Origin: Unio delphinus
Lineage: Eukaryota > Mollusca > Bivalvia > Unionida > Unionidae
DNA length: 64,000 nucleotides
Assembly: GCA_029339505.1 (NCBI GenBank)
Contig: JAQISU010000180.1
Span: forward strand, 988,501 to 1,052,500
Direction of reading: 5' to 3'
The notes beneath the pieces were generated by a model. It was not told the DNA's origin and did not search any database. It saw only the letters and a program-made list of their open reading frames with translations. Both the position numbers and the translations under genes were made by a program. How positions within the stretch are numbered: position 1 is the stretch's first letter; each line of letters begins with the position of its first letter. Shown piece after piece: positions 42,283-55,720 of this stretch.

Positions 42283-45200
42283 GGCAGCGCAAGGAAAACA
42301 TCAGAAACAGAGGAATGTCACAGAAGACATGGCCACAACTTCTACACCTGGGCCAACAATTCATAGGATACAAATTCCTGCTCTGTCTGATATAACCACA
42401 TCAGAATCAGATATGGCATCTGTGTAAGTAATGCTACATTTTATTAAATTTTATGTATATTTACTTGTTTACAAATATTTTGGTAGATGCACATCTAAGG
42501 AATTACCTGGAAATGTATCATTCTATATTAGTTTAATATTTTGCAGTTGGTAAAGATTGTACATTTTGTTAAAATATGGTTTGTTTTATTTAGAATAATA
42601 TTTTTGTTGTAAATTGTTTGTTGGCATGTCTTTTTTTGTTATTGATATGTTCCTCATCAATCTGTTTGTATTTTAGTTAAAGGGCCTTAAGGGAGAATAG
42701 TCTTTAACTAAATTAGTCACCCCTTTAAATAAGTTATTATTATTTCTTGAAGCATTATCATTCCCATCATAATAACCAAGATAAACGATGATGCTTTCTT
42801 TTGATTTCAAAACTAAAGATTCCCAAGTTCAACATTAGTATTTACACATCTCAAAATTTTATTTTAAGGGATTCAGTCTCGTCTGAAGTTGAAAAACTTA
42901 AGGAGAAGGAAAGTGTTGTGATGGAAAAGTTTAAAAGTTTTATCAACCCATTTGAGAAAGTATACTGAAAAAAAATTGTGATACATACATAAAAGGGGGA
43001 ATATTTGTGTTAAGTATACTAAAAAACAACCATTACGATACATGCATGATATATGTATCTAATCTAAAAGTAATGTATAGTATTGTATTGGTATTTGTGG
43101 ATGGTATTTGTGTATGAACCAGAAAGTTGCTCCCATAAAATTACAGTTTATCTTAAATATAGTATCGATGCATAATTGAAATAATGAAGATATACTGGTT
43201 ATCACAGAAAGAAAATGAATACATTGTATTATAAATACAAACCACACTAAAGCCATAGGTATGGTTTGTCTGTTTAGTACACATGGAGAGGGCAAGGGGG
43301 GGGTACCCAAATGCATATGCTTGTGTATGGTGGTGGGTGGTCTACTGATAATGTATGTACACATATACATCGATAGTAACTTGTCTAATATGTAACCTGC
43401 TTGACAGGGTTCAGATGGTGTTTGAGTGTTAGTGGACAATAGACAACTTTTTAAAGTTATGCAGCTTATTTCTTTGATGCAGCCAGACATTCAACATTCG
43501 TGGACTATCTGTTTTATTGAATACATAATATTATTAAACCTTGATCTTTTCTGTGTGGATTAAATATAGGCTGTTCTATAGAATGGGGAGGGCAATCGCA
43601 TGTACGCAGATATGGTGTGTGTAAAAAAAAAAAGTATGCATGTGTACAGGGAGGGAGGGGTCAAGTTTTGCCTGATATTTGCACACATGCCCATAGTTGG
43701 AATCAGATTTTATTTCTTGATTTTTTACTTTTTTGCTTGCAATCTAATTCACACCAGTCTGAGCTATTCACAGACAGGTGAACATTTGCAAAAGTAGGAT
43801 AAATTGGGGAAGTAAAAAGTGACCAGGAGGAAAATGATGGGTCAGAAGAAGAAAAAACTCCAACATTTACCCTTATGCAGATGCCGAATGATGTTAGCAC
43901 ACCTAGGCATATATCTAAGCAAAATATTCTTGGAAGCAGATGTATTTCGATGAATTCAAAATTAGTCCATAAATGTACTCTCTACCTCCATTTCAGGTGA
44001 CTGTACATTGGCATTTTCATCAAAACAAATTTATGGGGATTTATAAATGTTAAATAGCTCTCTGCATCTGAATCAATTTATTTATTTAGTCATTTTTCTT
44101 TGTTTCAGAAGTACAGCAGAACTGGAGAATTTCCATAAGTTTGATTTTATTGTATGCCTCCAAAAGACATTCATATAAGCCATCAGCTTTCAGAGCTAGG
44201 AATCTGTTGGCAGCTCTTGATCATAACAATGATATAGACAGAGATGTGATTGTAAATATTGATGGAACAATAAGGTAATAAACTTTATTCTTGTTTGTTA
44301 ATGTAATAATTCATTTTTGTTCAAGTATTAATGCTTTACCTGAAAGTTGATAAACCATCTGTTTGTGGTACAATTTAATCTTTTACAGAAGAAATTTTTT
44401 AAAATAAATTTCATAAACCAATTTTGGCTAGAATTAGTCTAATGTAATTAGAAAATTCTGTGAAGAATCTAAATATTTTTATGATATATGGTAAGATACA
44501 GATTTACTATTTTCATCTGTTACGTATATTTGATTTAAGTCATTTATTTTTTATTTTAATTGTTTGTTTGTCAGATTCAAATTTGACATTTTAAGAGTAA
44601 GATTCATTCATTTGGAGATATTTTTTTAAAAAGTGGGATGACCTGTACTTTACAAATAAACACCAGATGTTGACCTCATTTCTGATCTGGCTTCAAAGTT
44701 GTAAACAAGCTTTTAAAATGATTGGTTGATTCCAAGGACATTATGGAGCTTTGTTATAAACATCTTTCTATTTTTAGTTCTTGAGAGTAAAAATAATTGA
44801 TTTTCATCTGGGTCATACAGTGTGTACAAGACTTTTTGAACGTAAATTTGTTCTAAAGATTCTAGAAGATCATGTGACCTCTTCCTTGTTTATGTAAAAA
44901 CAGGTATATAAATTATGTTTTGGAGCAAACTATTTAGTAGAAGTTAGGCTGTTAGAATATTAAGTTGTGTTATTTTGAGTTATTTTAAATTATCTTGTAC
45001 TGGAAATTATTTCAATTTGTTTGGATCAAGAGGATTTATTTTGTTATTTATCTGGAAAACATTTGTGCTCATTGAATTTCATAAGACCAGAACTGACTTC
45101 ATCATGTGATATGGTCTTCCATCTTGGATGCTTCACTAAGATTCGAACTGGGAATTATTAGGACATTTTATTACCAGGACTTTTGCAATTTTAATAGTGG

Positions 45201-45660
45201 ATTATATTTTGAATTATTTTTGGATTAATTTTGGAATTGATTCTTAAAACCGTAAGTTTATTTTTTTCATTTCTGGAAAATATTTGTGCTCAATAAATTG
45301 TTTATTAATTTTTTACAAGTTTGTTATTTTCACTCTTTCTATGTTACTGTTTATTCGAGCCTAAGCACGTAACACATCTGTAGCAAAATGATTTGTTACA
45401 TGTCATTGTATGCAGTTTTTATTTGGACTTTTGAGAATTAAAAAAATATAAAATGACATTGTTAGTGAAATGTTTGCATTTTCTTTTCAGATACCAAAGG
45501 TCATTGAACAAAAAAGTGAGAGATGGTCTGCAAACCCAAAGAATGCTGATCAACACTACCTGTATATTCTGGAAATAATTTTGAAAATATTGAAAATGAG
45601 GTTAGATGATAGAGTTGGCATGAACCAGCCAGTTGTTTTGGACATAAATGATCCTAGGTG
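42283..45660 (+). other. Unidentified exon-like pieces
   Basis: Several + strand stretches look spliced: 42283-42424 (MAAQGKHQKQRNVTEDMATT ..., ending at gtaagt), about 42868-42966 (SSEVEKLKEKESVVMEKFKS), about 44107-44275 (ASKRHSYKPSAFRARNLLAA ..., ending at gtaata), and 45491-45660 (YQRSLNKKVRDGLQ in one frame, VVLDINDPR in another). They share no stop-free path that I can confirm and match no family I recognise. They may be a gene carried by the TTAA element or remains of one. Confidence 0.3.
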
Positions 45661-46905
45661 AATATCTGATGTACTTGCTCCATTACCACCACTGCCTACT
45701 GAAGAGATTGTTACAAAGCAGAAATCTCATTTTAAGTTAAAATGATTAAGGCGTTTTATTCGGGTAACATCTATTGATAACAAATTGCTATGGTGAGACT
45801 ATTTCAGTGATTGTATGGTAAGAAATCATCCCTGCCATGGACCCATATAGACTTTGACAAAGTCTTTCTTGAAGTGCCTACCATGAGCTAAAGTCCAGCA
45901 TCTGTTTGATTTCCATGTAGCAGTTTGTCTTCAGACCACTGTTGATTATGTTCTTAAAACTTTTAAGAACATGCATTTGAACAAAAAGATGTAAGACCTT
46001 TTCTAACTTTTCATACCCATTGCATTTATACTTGTCTTATATGTATGTTTGATGTATAAAAAAAGCACAGCAGAGACTATACATTCTAAATCATTAATCT
46101 TATAGGAGTAACAAGATTAAAATCATGTATTTCCAATTCAGTATTATTGTATAATAAAGTACCTTTTAATAATTTTATTTTCTAAATGTTTTGTGTAAAA
46201 TTGCAGTCAGAAAGATTTCTAGCATACTTTGAAGAAGAAAAAATGTACATTGGAGCAAATGACTTCAATCCATAAGTTTCATCTTGATTTCATTGCTCTC
46301 ACTAAACATTACAATACCTATCAATAGACAACATACTGAAGCATTAAAATTGATATGCAACTGAACTGGACCCTTTTTTCCAACAAAACCCATTAAAGAA
46401 CATGTGTTGTGCCATGTAAGTGCATCTTAATTTAGATACACACTTTTTACAAACATCCAGTATTAGTACTGCATATTTATGGTTTTATTATTTGCCTAAA
46501 TACTGATAGATACAATATGCATTGCTTAAAAGAGTTATATATATAGCTTTTTCATGAAAATGAATTACATCAGAAAACAGCATTGAGCTTAACAACATTG
46601 TTTCGAATTCCACAACATAGTATTGTCCCATATTTCTGACTACATTATTAAATATTTAAGCTAAATCTTCTAACACAAAATATTTAGACTTTGTTTTAAT
46701 TAAATTATAATTTTTACAGAATTTATTTGCCCATAAGTTTAGTACATTTCATAATATATAACAGTTTTACAGTGTATGCAGTTGTGTACATTCATCTGGG
46801 TATTCATATAAAGGGTATAATTATTTCTATGGTAAATGAACACATTTTAAAAAACTGAAAATTTGATGCTTTTGATTGGTGTCAAGTATATTTGATTTAG
46901 TTGTA

Positions 46906-48198
46906 CAGTGGGACCCCGCTATAAAACGGTAGTTGGAAGCCATAGAATCCGACCGGGCTATGAACCGAACCATGTTATATGCAACCATGTACAATACCAA
47001 CACATTTTTGGATTTAATTGGGGGGGGGGGGTATATAAAGACGGGTGCAAAAATGCATGGCACAATTACCATTTTTGATCAATATATATTAAATGAGAAA
47101 AACATTTGCTGTGGTAACAGAAATTGCAGATTTAATATATTACTTTATTCAGAGAACCGTGCATTGGTACATACACGTGTCTAATTTATATATACATGTA
47201 TAATCTATTGCATGAAAATAGTATCAACACCGTGTACTCACCAGCGAATCTTGTAACATACACTGAATTCATAATACAAATATTTCCATCGAAATTATCC
47301 ACACAAGGATGTAAAATATTCAATAATTTTGTCACAGATCATTATGTGACTGAATTCAATGAAAAGAAAATAACAAAAATTACGTAACGGGTGTATGTAA
47401 TGAATGATGAAATAGTACATGTCCGTAGATTAAATAATGGAAGCTAAAGTGTATTCTTTTAATAACTACATGTACATTTCAGGATCTTACTGTCTCTGAA
47501 TTCAGTCATTGTAAATTTCAGCACATTTTCCCACCCAAGCTGCTAGTCAAAGTCCTTTGAACTTGCCGCCCAGCTATTGCATCATGTTCTTTTGATGTAA
47601 TACAGCAGGCAGAACTGGCTGTATTTTAACCACTGAATTATGTCACTGTTTAGCTCTGCAGTTCACTTTGATGATAAACAATGTACTTAAATTGATTGAT
47701 TTATACATTCTGGTGAAAATCTTTTATCAACCCCCACATTGGCTATTGCTTAGTTGTGTATGAAATTAAGAGAACATACATCGGAGATTATTAGAGCAAC
47801 GATTGTATTCAGAATGCATTCAAGACAAACACAAAGTAGACACAATGGCTTCATTACTCAGGAATCAGTAATTATAATATTGACACTTATGAGCTGTAGT
47901 TTTTCAACAATAAACAAAGATCAAAGTTCTCAGTAGGCCCAGCAATTGGTTCGTATTTCCGACATTTATTTTGGCACAAAACTCGAAGAAATTTGATAAT
48001 ATGAACGAATATGAGAATGATAGTTAAACTCGACGTATTTTTTTCCTAATTGAATTTTTTAATTTTTTTTTTTTTTTTTTTTTTTTTTTTGAAAAAAAAT
48101 ACCTGTAATAAATTACCCGAAATTTCGGGAGCCATGGCACGACCGGGTTATATCCGAATTCGGGTTATAACGGGGCGGGTTATAGCGGGGTCCCACTG
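46906..48198. mobile_element. Tigger/pogo-type MITE (1.3 kb)
   Basis: TIRs cagtgggaccccgctataa at 46906-46924 and the complement at 48180-48198, with TA on both sides (46904-46905, 48199-48200). Subterminal gaaccg/cgggttata motifs are typical of this family. No transposase frame. Contains a long T run (48058-48090). Confidence 0.85.
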
Positions 48199-48617
48199 TA
48201 ATAAGATGGCTGATGATGCACATATGTGATATCAGCATTCAAGGTTGCTTTTGATGAACTAGTATTTTAGTCTTATAAACCTTCTTCTGTTTCCAGAGCC
48301 ATTTTGTTTTATATGTAATTGAAATTAATGAGCAGTATCAGGATAGAATAGTATCCTAGTGTTTGTAGTTCTGTTGATATTTACAAGCCAATCTGTATTC
48401 ATGAAACACTGCAACAAGTTTTGCTTTCTCAACTCAATTTGAATATGCGTTAATTTATTATTTAACTTATTGTGCAACTGTATATGCACGATTAAAATCA
48501 TGTTCACCAGTGTACTTTTGTTCTTTACATCCTTTGCATCCCAAGACAATGTATGTCAACTTCAAGTCATCCTATGTTTTTAATAAATAGTCTCCTCACA
48601 GTTGCTTTAAAAACATA

Positions 48618-48681
<64 letters not shown>
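48618..48681. repeat. (TA)n microsatellite
   Basis: About 31 ta repeats. Confidence 0.98.
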
Positions 48682-48683
<2 letters not shown>

Positions 48684-48889
48684 CATTGTTTAGTGGGTAG
48701 GTAGCTAAAAAAAATGTTTAACAAAACTTTTTCATGCAAAATAAAAATTGCATACTATAAAAGAAATGCTTTATACAACTTAAAATCAACATAAGTTATA
48801 TTATTCACACATCATATGATTGGACAGATCTCCCAAATCTTCCTTGAGTAAAGCCATGGTACTGGCCAAAATTATTTATCCATTATATG

Positions 48890-49090
48890 CCATACACAAC
48901 AGCTTGGAATGACATGTCTGTTGCCAGTGCTTAGGTATCTATTAGGTCCATAAAATAAACTGCCTATTAGCAGTATGCCTTTTCCCCCGGTTGTAATCAT
49001 TATCATCTTCTGCTGCCAGGACATCTTGCATATACCTCTGTGCAACAAGGAGTACGACATCATCTAAAACAACCCGGTCGAAGTCCTGCA
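48890..49090 (-). pseudogene. P2X7 C-terminal-domain-like exon, frameshifted
   Basis: On the - strand, after an acceptor-like attcctgcag, the frame encodes DFDRVVLDDVVLLVAQRYMQ, then DNDYNRGKRHTANRQFILW; a shift moves to the frame YLSTGNRHVIPSCCVWHIMD. The set RQF(I/V)xW...GxGNRxVIPSCxVWxIxDK is that of the cysteine-rich P2X7-type C-terminal domain that is abundant in mollusc proteins with no channel part. One frameshift and a stop (TAA at 48957) make it non-functional as it stands. Confidence 0.45.
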
Positions 49091-50074
49091 GGAATTTTTT
49101 ACAAATTGTCAGTAAAAAATATTCCAAATAAAATAAATGCATTAAATGTTATGTGGGAAAATATTAATTTTTGTGTTATGCAATGAAGCAAACGTGTAAA
49201 TATACAAGTAAATGTGCAAATCACATCGACAATCGGATACGTGAGCGTGAGGTGGTAATGCAAATGCACAAGAAAATTAACTTTATTCTGAGCCTAAGAA
49301 GCGTTCTGATTACAATGATACAAATTATCATATTTTTAGTTGGTTTATCTTACACCGTAACACAAACACGACAAGTAAACAATTGCAAGAATGGCCCCTT
49401 AAAGGAATGTCTTATTGTCAGGATTTTCCATCTTATTGACCTTTTTGCCTACTTCTTGTAATTTATCATATATAATGAGAAATATATAAGCAATACATAT
49501 ATTGTGGGTGACTATAAAGAACTAAGGAGAAGGACAGACGAAAAAATACGAAGAATAAGGCAATAATTACATCCAAAGAGAAACATGCCTACCTCGACTT
49601 CAATATTTGTTGACGCGCGTCACTTGACACTGCGACTTTGGAGAATATTGGTAAATTCCATTTCTGCATAATTATTAGCAATCCGTACAGAAAATTGTTA
49701 TATTTTCATTGATTAAACTTACAGTTGTACATTTTTTGAAACTGAATTACCTGTAATTACTCATTATTTCTACTATACTTTTCATAATATCATGCATTTG
49801 CAAGAACAAAAAGTCTAAAGTCTTAGGTTGTATGCCTTTAAATGTTATAATACTCTATGTGCGCATGCAAGGGTGCTTATAGATTTCAGTACCTCATGTT
49901 TTATTAATTATGGATTGAATCTATGTTCTGTCTGTTCTTTTGACTTGTCTGTAATTTTGCTTAAATAACAGTAAAAAGATAATTTTATGGGAAAAAGTAA
50001 AACTCATTTTTTCTGAATGTTTAATGTTTACTTATTGTTTATAATAATGATGAAATCAGTTTATATCAGCATAC

Positions 50075-50175
50075 ATGCCAACAAATATGCTCATAGTGTA
50101 ATCATTACGATTTTTTCACCACATTACGTTTTCTGCAAGACTGCATATGGATTATGCTTTTTTTGCTACATTAAA
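50075..50175 (+). mobile_element. Solo 5' end of the BED-hAT family
   Basis: catacatgccaacaaatatg, followed by gtgtaatcattacgattttt and tgcatatggattatgctttt, repeats in diverged form the left end of the element at 50627. Confidence 0.55.
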
Positions 50176-50626
50176 AAATTACAATAAAACAAAAAATGTT
50201 GTCATTTTATCATTTCTTTAATTCCACTCCTATAAATTTGAGAATATTCTTTAAAAAGTGACTGCTGTATAAGAAAAGTTTATGAATACTTTCCTTCTTG
50301 CTATACATGTATATAGCAACTGTATATTACCCATTTCAAAGAAAACTTGGTGGGTTTCTTCAAAAGTAAACTTTGCCAAACAGAGTCTTTCTTTTGATGA
50401 GCTTGTCCGTGAAGAAGTCCAGATTTGTAAAGAAAATGGTGCCAGATATTAAGTAAAATGCATTATGGTGTGGGTTATGGACATTGTATAATGAAAAATG
50501 TTAAGAGCCGATAGATATTTTAGAACTATAAAACTTGTCAGATCAGAAAAAGGGACAAATCAACACCACTTTACCACTATTAAAAGTAGAATATGAGAGT
50601 AACAGCACCTAACCATGATCATTGCA

Positions 50627-52832
50627 TACATGCCAACCATTACGCTTTTGGCGTAATCATTACGCTTTTTCCCACTAAATTCCGCGTTAACGTTAACGTT
50701 TATAGATTACGCTTTTTCGATATATCCATCTTGCAAAAAAAAAAAATTTTTTTTCCGTTTTTATTAGCATTACTTTATTTTTTACATACTGTTTTATTTT
50801 TAATTAAAAAATACCCCGCTTCTACATAACTACGATATACGAGTATACTTGTCCGTGGACTTTCCTAATATTCATGTTCTATTTATAGCAACTACATGTA
50901 TCATGTTACTAAGATCCTTTCAAACTTTCGACCTCATATTCTATTTTTAGCGGCTTAGTGAGGAGAGAACAGACTGGTTTCTATTTTGTTTAAATCATTA
51001 TGCACATACTCTTTGTTATAATTTTGTATAGTGCAGAACCAGTCTAAAAGTTTTTTTTGCGCTAAAAAGTATTACAAAATTCTCAATGCGTTTATGAGTG
51101 CAAAAAATATCTCTTAAATAATTTCACAGATGGGTTAGAAAAAGTCAATAATAAACAAAGCAAAATGTAATCAATCCTCCAAACACGACGAGGGCATCAT
51201 CACGTGACGTCTAATCGTTGGCGCTAAATGGCTTCAGATGTTAAGATGGGTTCTAGTCTTTGTGTATGTTAGAGCACATTTTGTTTCCCCAAGAATTTCG
51301 CAGATGGATCAGAAAAAAGCAAAACAACGAGTCCTCCAAAGATTCAAAGATGAATATATGAATGGCATAATACAGCGTTCCATTCTAGGAAAGCATCATG
51401 CTCATTGCAGACTGTGCGGAAACGATTTTAGCATTGGTCATGGTGGTAAATTTGATGTGGAAAAACACATGAAAACAAGGAAACACATTGAATTAGCTCG
51501 CCTTACGAACTCTAATACTAAGGTAACTTCTTATTTACAGCAGAGCTCAAGTGCAGACTTGAATACTATAAATGCTGAGGTGTTATTTACTGAGTTTTTA
51601 ATAGAACACGGACTACCCTTAGCGGTAGCAGACCACGTTGGTCCCTTGTTCAAGCGGATGTTTCCTGATTCGAAAATTGCGGAAAAATATGCTTGTGCAA
51701 GAACAAAATCATCTCACATTGTTCGGTGCCTAGCAGAAGATAGTTCACTTAAAATTGCAGAAGCAATGAAAATTGGGCCGTTTAGTATTGCCACAGACGG
51801 GAGTTGTGATTATGATGATAAAAAGTTGTACCCAGTATGTGTTAGATACTTTGACAGTGAAAAAGGCAAAGTCATGAGTGTTCTTCTTTCTTTACCAGAA
51901 TTAACAGTAGATTCCACTTGACAAAACGTTTTTGATTTGCTTGACAATGTTTTGAAGAAACATGACATAAGTTGGCAGAACTGTATGGGGTTTGCAGCTG
52001 ATAATGCATCAGTGATGACTGGAATTCATAAAGGAGTTGCATCCTATATTTTGAAAATGTCTCCATCAGTGTTCATAACAGGTTGCCCCTGTCATTTGAT
52101 GCACCTTGCTGCTGATAAATTAGAAGTAGATATTGGCCATTTATTAATAGATATCTGTGATTACATGCTCCATAAATTCCCATATGGAGATGAACTGCTT
52201 TTAAATGCTTCAGTTGCTTATGTAAATGAGAGACAGTCAAAAAGCTTCAAAAGTGTTAGATTCTTTGTCAAGAGATATCCCTTTCTATTGCCACCCTTGT
52301 CTAACTTGGATCATCTGGAAGAAGAGTTCCTGAAGTATCAAGTTGGGATTCTACCTGACAATATACTTAATGCAGATAGAGTTGATGTGCAATGGCACCT
52401 TATTTCCCAGCTAAAAGACTGGAAGAAATAAATTTCCTCTTCTTTGTCAGGTTATGAAAGGAATATTGGTTCTTTACCATTCTAATGCTGACTGTGAGAG
52501 ATTGTTCAGTGTTGTTAACAAAAATAAAACTGAATTCAGGTCCAGGCTAAGTAACCCGGTACTGAGTGCTCTACTGGTATGCAAAACATTCATGGCCTCA
52601 GCTGGTACAAAATGTTTTTAAATGCAACATGACAATCTGTTGCTTTCTAAAGCTAAAAGTGCTACATATGAACACTTGAACCATTAATGAATGATAAAAG
52701 ACGAGAAAAGCAAATAAATCATTGTTAATTGTAATTGTAGTATGTTATATGTGGATTACTCTTTTTCTGCTTGGATTCCTCTTTTTGACCACTTGGATTA
52801 CACTTTTTCCTCGTCAGGGGTTGGCATGTATG
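50627..52832 (+). mobile_element. BED-finger hAT-like transposon
   Basis: Ends tacatgccaacc (50627) and ggttggcatgta (52819-52830), with an 8-bp direct repeat tcattgca at 50619-50626 and 52833-52840, as expected for hAT target duplications (two extra bases, tg, lie at the right junction). Both ends carry iterations of attacgcttttt/ggattactcttttt. It holds one transposase gene. A second copy of the family begins at 63477. Confidence 0.75.
51304..52620 (+). pseudogene. hAT transposase with BED zinc finger, broken
   Basis: ATG 51304. A BED-type finger comes first (CRLCGNDFSIGHGGKFDVEK, HMKTRKHIE), followed by GPFSIATDGSCDYDDKKLYP with the first acidic residue of the RNase H-like fold. A TGA at 51919-51921 interrupts; the same frame goes on (CMGFAADNASVMTG, FITGCPCHLMHLAADK) to 52434. 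The hATC dimerisation segment HSNADCERLFSVVNKNKTEF follows in another frame (about 52480-52540), so a small deletion or shift precedes it. Fairly recent decay: only these two breaks are obvious. Confidence 0.8.
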
Positions 52833-52840
52833 TCATTGCA

Positions 52841-54034
52841 GAATTCCAACTCAGTATCTTGAAGCAAAAGTTACACTTCATACACGCTGTATATATTATA
52901 TATTAACTCAATATATATTCTGTGATATATAAATTACACTTTTTATGCCAAAATTTTTCATGTGAAAAATTTCGGCAGAAAAAGTGAAATTTATATACGT
53001 TTCAGTTTGGGGAAGAGATAGTGTATGAAAAAGTATAAGACTCCACATTGAGGATTTGAAACAATTACATGATCGTTCATATTAAATATCAGATTGCACT
53101 ATAGCAGCATGCATTAGTAATCAATGTTGTTTGTAATATATGTTGTTAAATTTGATACGGGTGCATTTGAATTGAAAAGTTAGAAGATGAATAACCATGA
53201 TAGAAATTGCATATATCATCACAATTTTCTTACTGCATCTCATGATGAAATCAAAATTATGCCTCATTGTGAGAGAGAGAGATTGATGTATTTACGATTG
53301 TACGGTAATCTTTTATTGTTCACTTGATGACTGATCATACTCGTGTTCAAAAGTGCAGTACCATTTTCCATTATCAATTAATACCAGTAGGTAAGCAATT
53401 CCTTCTAGTTTTAGCTATCACTTCCATTGTTCATGAATCATGTGGCGTTGGAGTTGTATCTACATGCTGATTAAATATGTTACAGTCAGGTTTTCCAGAG
53501 TTAACACTTGTTTGAGGTCAAGATTTGGCAAACTAGATCAGATTATTGAGGCTGCCAATAGGGAAATGAGGCTAACCATGGGTATTATGAATATGGTACC
53601 AGGTAATGAAAGGAAATGTTACTCATGTGAATTTCTCAACCAGGGACATCTTTTGAATTTGCTAGTAAGACTTAGAGAAAGACTTTGAGCAATTTAAAAT
53701 AACATATAACATGAGCAAAGATAAAAAATACAATGGCAACATAAGTATAGGAAGAGTATATGCCCATGAAAAAAATAATCTTATTTGTTGGGAATGGAGA
53801 AGTCGTTATGCTTGCAAAGAAAATTGGACATAATGTGAAATGGTAATTCTTGGGATTTAACCTAGTAAATGGAGTCTGTATGGATATTACTATTGTGAAT
53901 ATTTAAACACTGGTGGAGTATGTTATGTATTTCATAGTTTGCACTTACTATTTAATTTATTAATTTTATCTCTTTTTGACAAAAGCTAAACTGGCATTTA
54001 GGTGAAGAAAAAAAAAAATCAGAAAGACCTGGAA

Positions 54035-54090
<56 letters not shown>

Positions 54091-55245
54091 ATTAGACCAT
54101 ATTTTATTTTGAGAATGAAGAAAAAAATGCAAGGGAATATATAACAAGAATCTCTCACTACATCTCTCCTTCCCTGCAATCCACCATGAAAAAGTAGAAA
54201 AAGCATTTTAGCAATGATGCATTTTCCCATTTGTGGGTTATCTGAAATAGCATTCATTGATACTTTTAATGTTTATGAAACCGAAAGTTATTATTGTTTA
54301 ATTCCACACAGCATTATGAATTTTATCCTATCAGTAACTCAATAAATTTTCTGGTCATTGTCAATATATGTAGCTAAAAGTACATATTACATTTAAAATA
54401 CTTTGTGTGAAACAAATTATTTTTTTTTAGTTACATTTTTTAATCCAGACTGGAAATGTTACTGAGTTACATATAGGATAAAATAATGATAGAAAATGAA
54501 ATTAGGAAGTATTTTAATACCTCTTCTGCACATGCAATGACTATAAACCCTTATTCAGCATTATGAAGCAGATAAGAAATTTGTCATAGTAGCCAGTAAA
54601 CTACTGATTTAACAAAAGAACTTTAAGTGAAAAAATCCTATTTTAAACAGATGTGTCCCAAGGATAACATCTGTGATCTCTGGAAAATTGTACATAACAT
54701 TCACAAAAATCAGGTTCCCAACATATTCAAGCAGACAAAGCCAGCTATGTAATTCCCCTTCAGAAAGAAGCACAGAATAATATTGATACAAAGAATGAGC
54801 AGAGTATGCTCAAAATTAACAGATTAATGCTTTTACGGTTAGAGATGACATTTGTCAAAGATGTTGATTTACATGGAGCAGGAATAAAGATAGACAAATA
54901 TTGAAGTTTAGATAAATATTGACCTATGACCACTTCTCCACCCCTCCATTTTTCTTTGATAAAAATGGATGTCTTTCTTAAGATAAAATCCTGCTATCAT
55001 CTCCCTAAATTGTACATGGGGAACAAATATGGAATTTTTCAATTTTATGCAGAGATATTTAATCCGTGAGTGAAATTGCTGATGGAATAAATGAAATTAG
55101 CATAGATTGAGCTATGGGGCAGATTTCAAACTGCTCAAATTTATCACCTTGTATAAGTAAAAATAATTGTAGACAATGACTTGGTTTAGTCACTAGTTTT
55201 CCTTCTTTACTAACAAATACAAGTACTTATAAGATTTTGTTGGTA
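52841..55245. other. Intron, microsatellite, nothing else recognised
   Basis: AT-rich intronic sequence with a (TC)n run at 54036-54086. Short frames show no domain (one - strand frame merely translates the tc run as RERERE). Confidence 0.6.
54036..54086. repeat. (TC)n microsatellite
   Basis: About 25 tc repeats. Confidence 0.98.
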
Positions 55246-55423
55246 CAGCAAAATCTGTCTTGAAAGACCACTGCTATGTGAGACCACCTGTCTTGAGAGA
55301 CCACATTCTCAGTGCACAAATTTATTGATGATATAGCATTGTGACCTGTAATGAGAGAATACTTGTCTTGAGAGACAATACTTTTTTGGCAAAAGAGGTG
55401 GTCTTTCAAGACAGGTTCTACTG
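55246..55423. mobile_element. Small Tigger-type MITE (178 bp)
   Basis: Ends cagcaaaatctgtcttgaaa and the near-complement tttcaagacaggttctactg, with TA on both sides (55244-55245, 55424-55425). Internal copies of ttgagagaccac. No coding capacity. Confidence 0.8.
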
Positions 55424-55429
55424 TATTCA

Positions 55430-55720
55430 ACCTTTTTCCCATGTCTAGATTTGTTCTATATGAGATTTTCTTTGCATGGCCAATGTGGGTATGTGAGAAA
55501 GCTTGCCAGTAGCTTCTTGTTGGTTGGCGGTTCTTTCTGGGGGTTTTCCCAGGTTCTTCCTCCATTGTAAATGTTGTAAAGCGCTTTGAGCTTCTAAAGA
55601 TTAGGCGCTATAGAAAGTCCTCATTATTATTATTATTATTATTATTAATACTGGCCGCCATGTATCTTGTTCAGAAAAATGGCATTAAAATCCACAACAA
55701 CAACTACCCTTGTTGTTTTA
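55430..55720 (+). mobile_element. V-type SINE tail with an inserted LINE tail
   Basis: 55480-55560 carries the V-domain-like gttggcggttctttctgggg and ttttcccaggttcttcctcc. It is followed by a LINE-type 3' end (tgtaaagcgctttgagcttc, then (att)n at 55621-55647), and afterwards by ctggccgccatgtatcttgt and a (caa)n tail (55690-55705), the usual SINE end. Confidence 0.6.

Larger units (their letters stand above)
41381..49841. mobile_element. Possible TTAA-flanked DNA element (8.5 kb)
   Basis: An 18-bp sequence TTAAAGGCATACAACCTA at 41381-41398 recurs inverted at 49824-49841. Both start with TTAA, as expected for elements of the piggyBac or Kolobok type that target TTAA. Inside are exon-like pieces on both strands and a nested MITE (46906-48198). 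No transposase is recognised with certainty. The arms share only these bases, so chance or a pair of separate solo MITE ends remains possible. Confidence 0.35.

Noticed and set aside
53952..54257. - strand frame with an RERERE run
   Set aside because: Translation of the (TC)n microsatellite.
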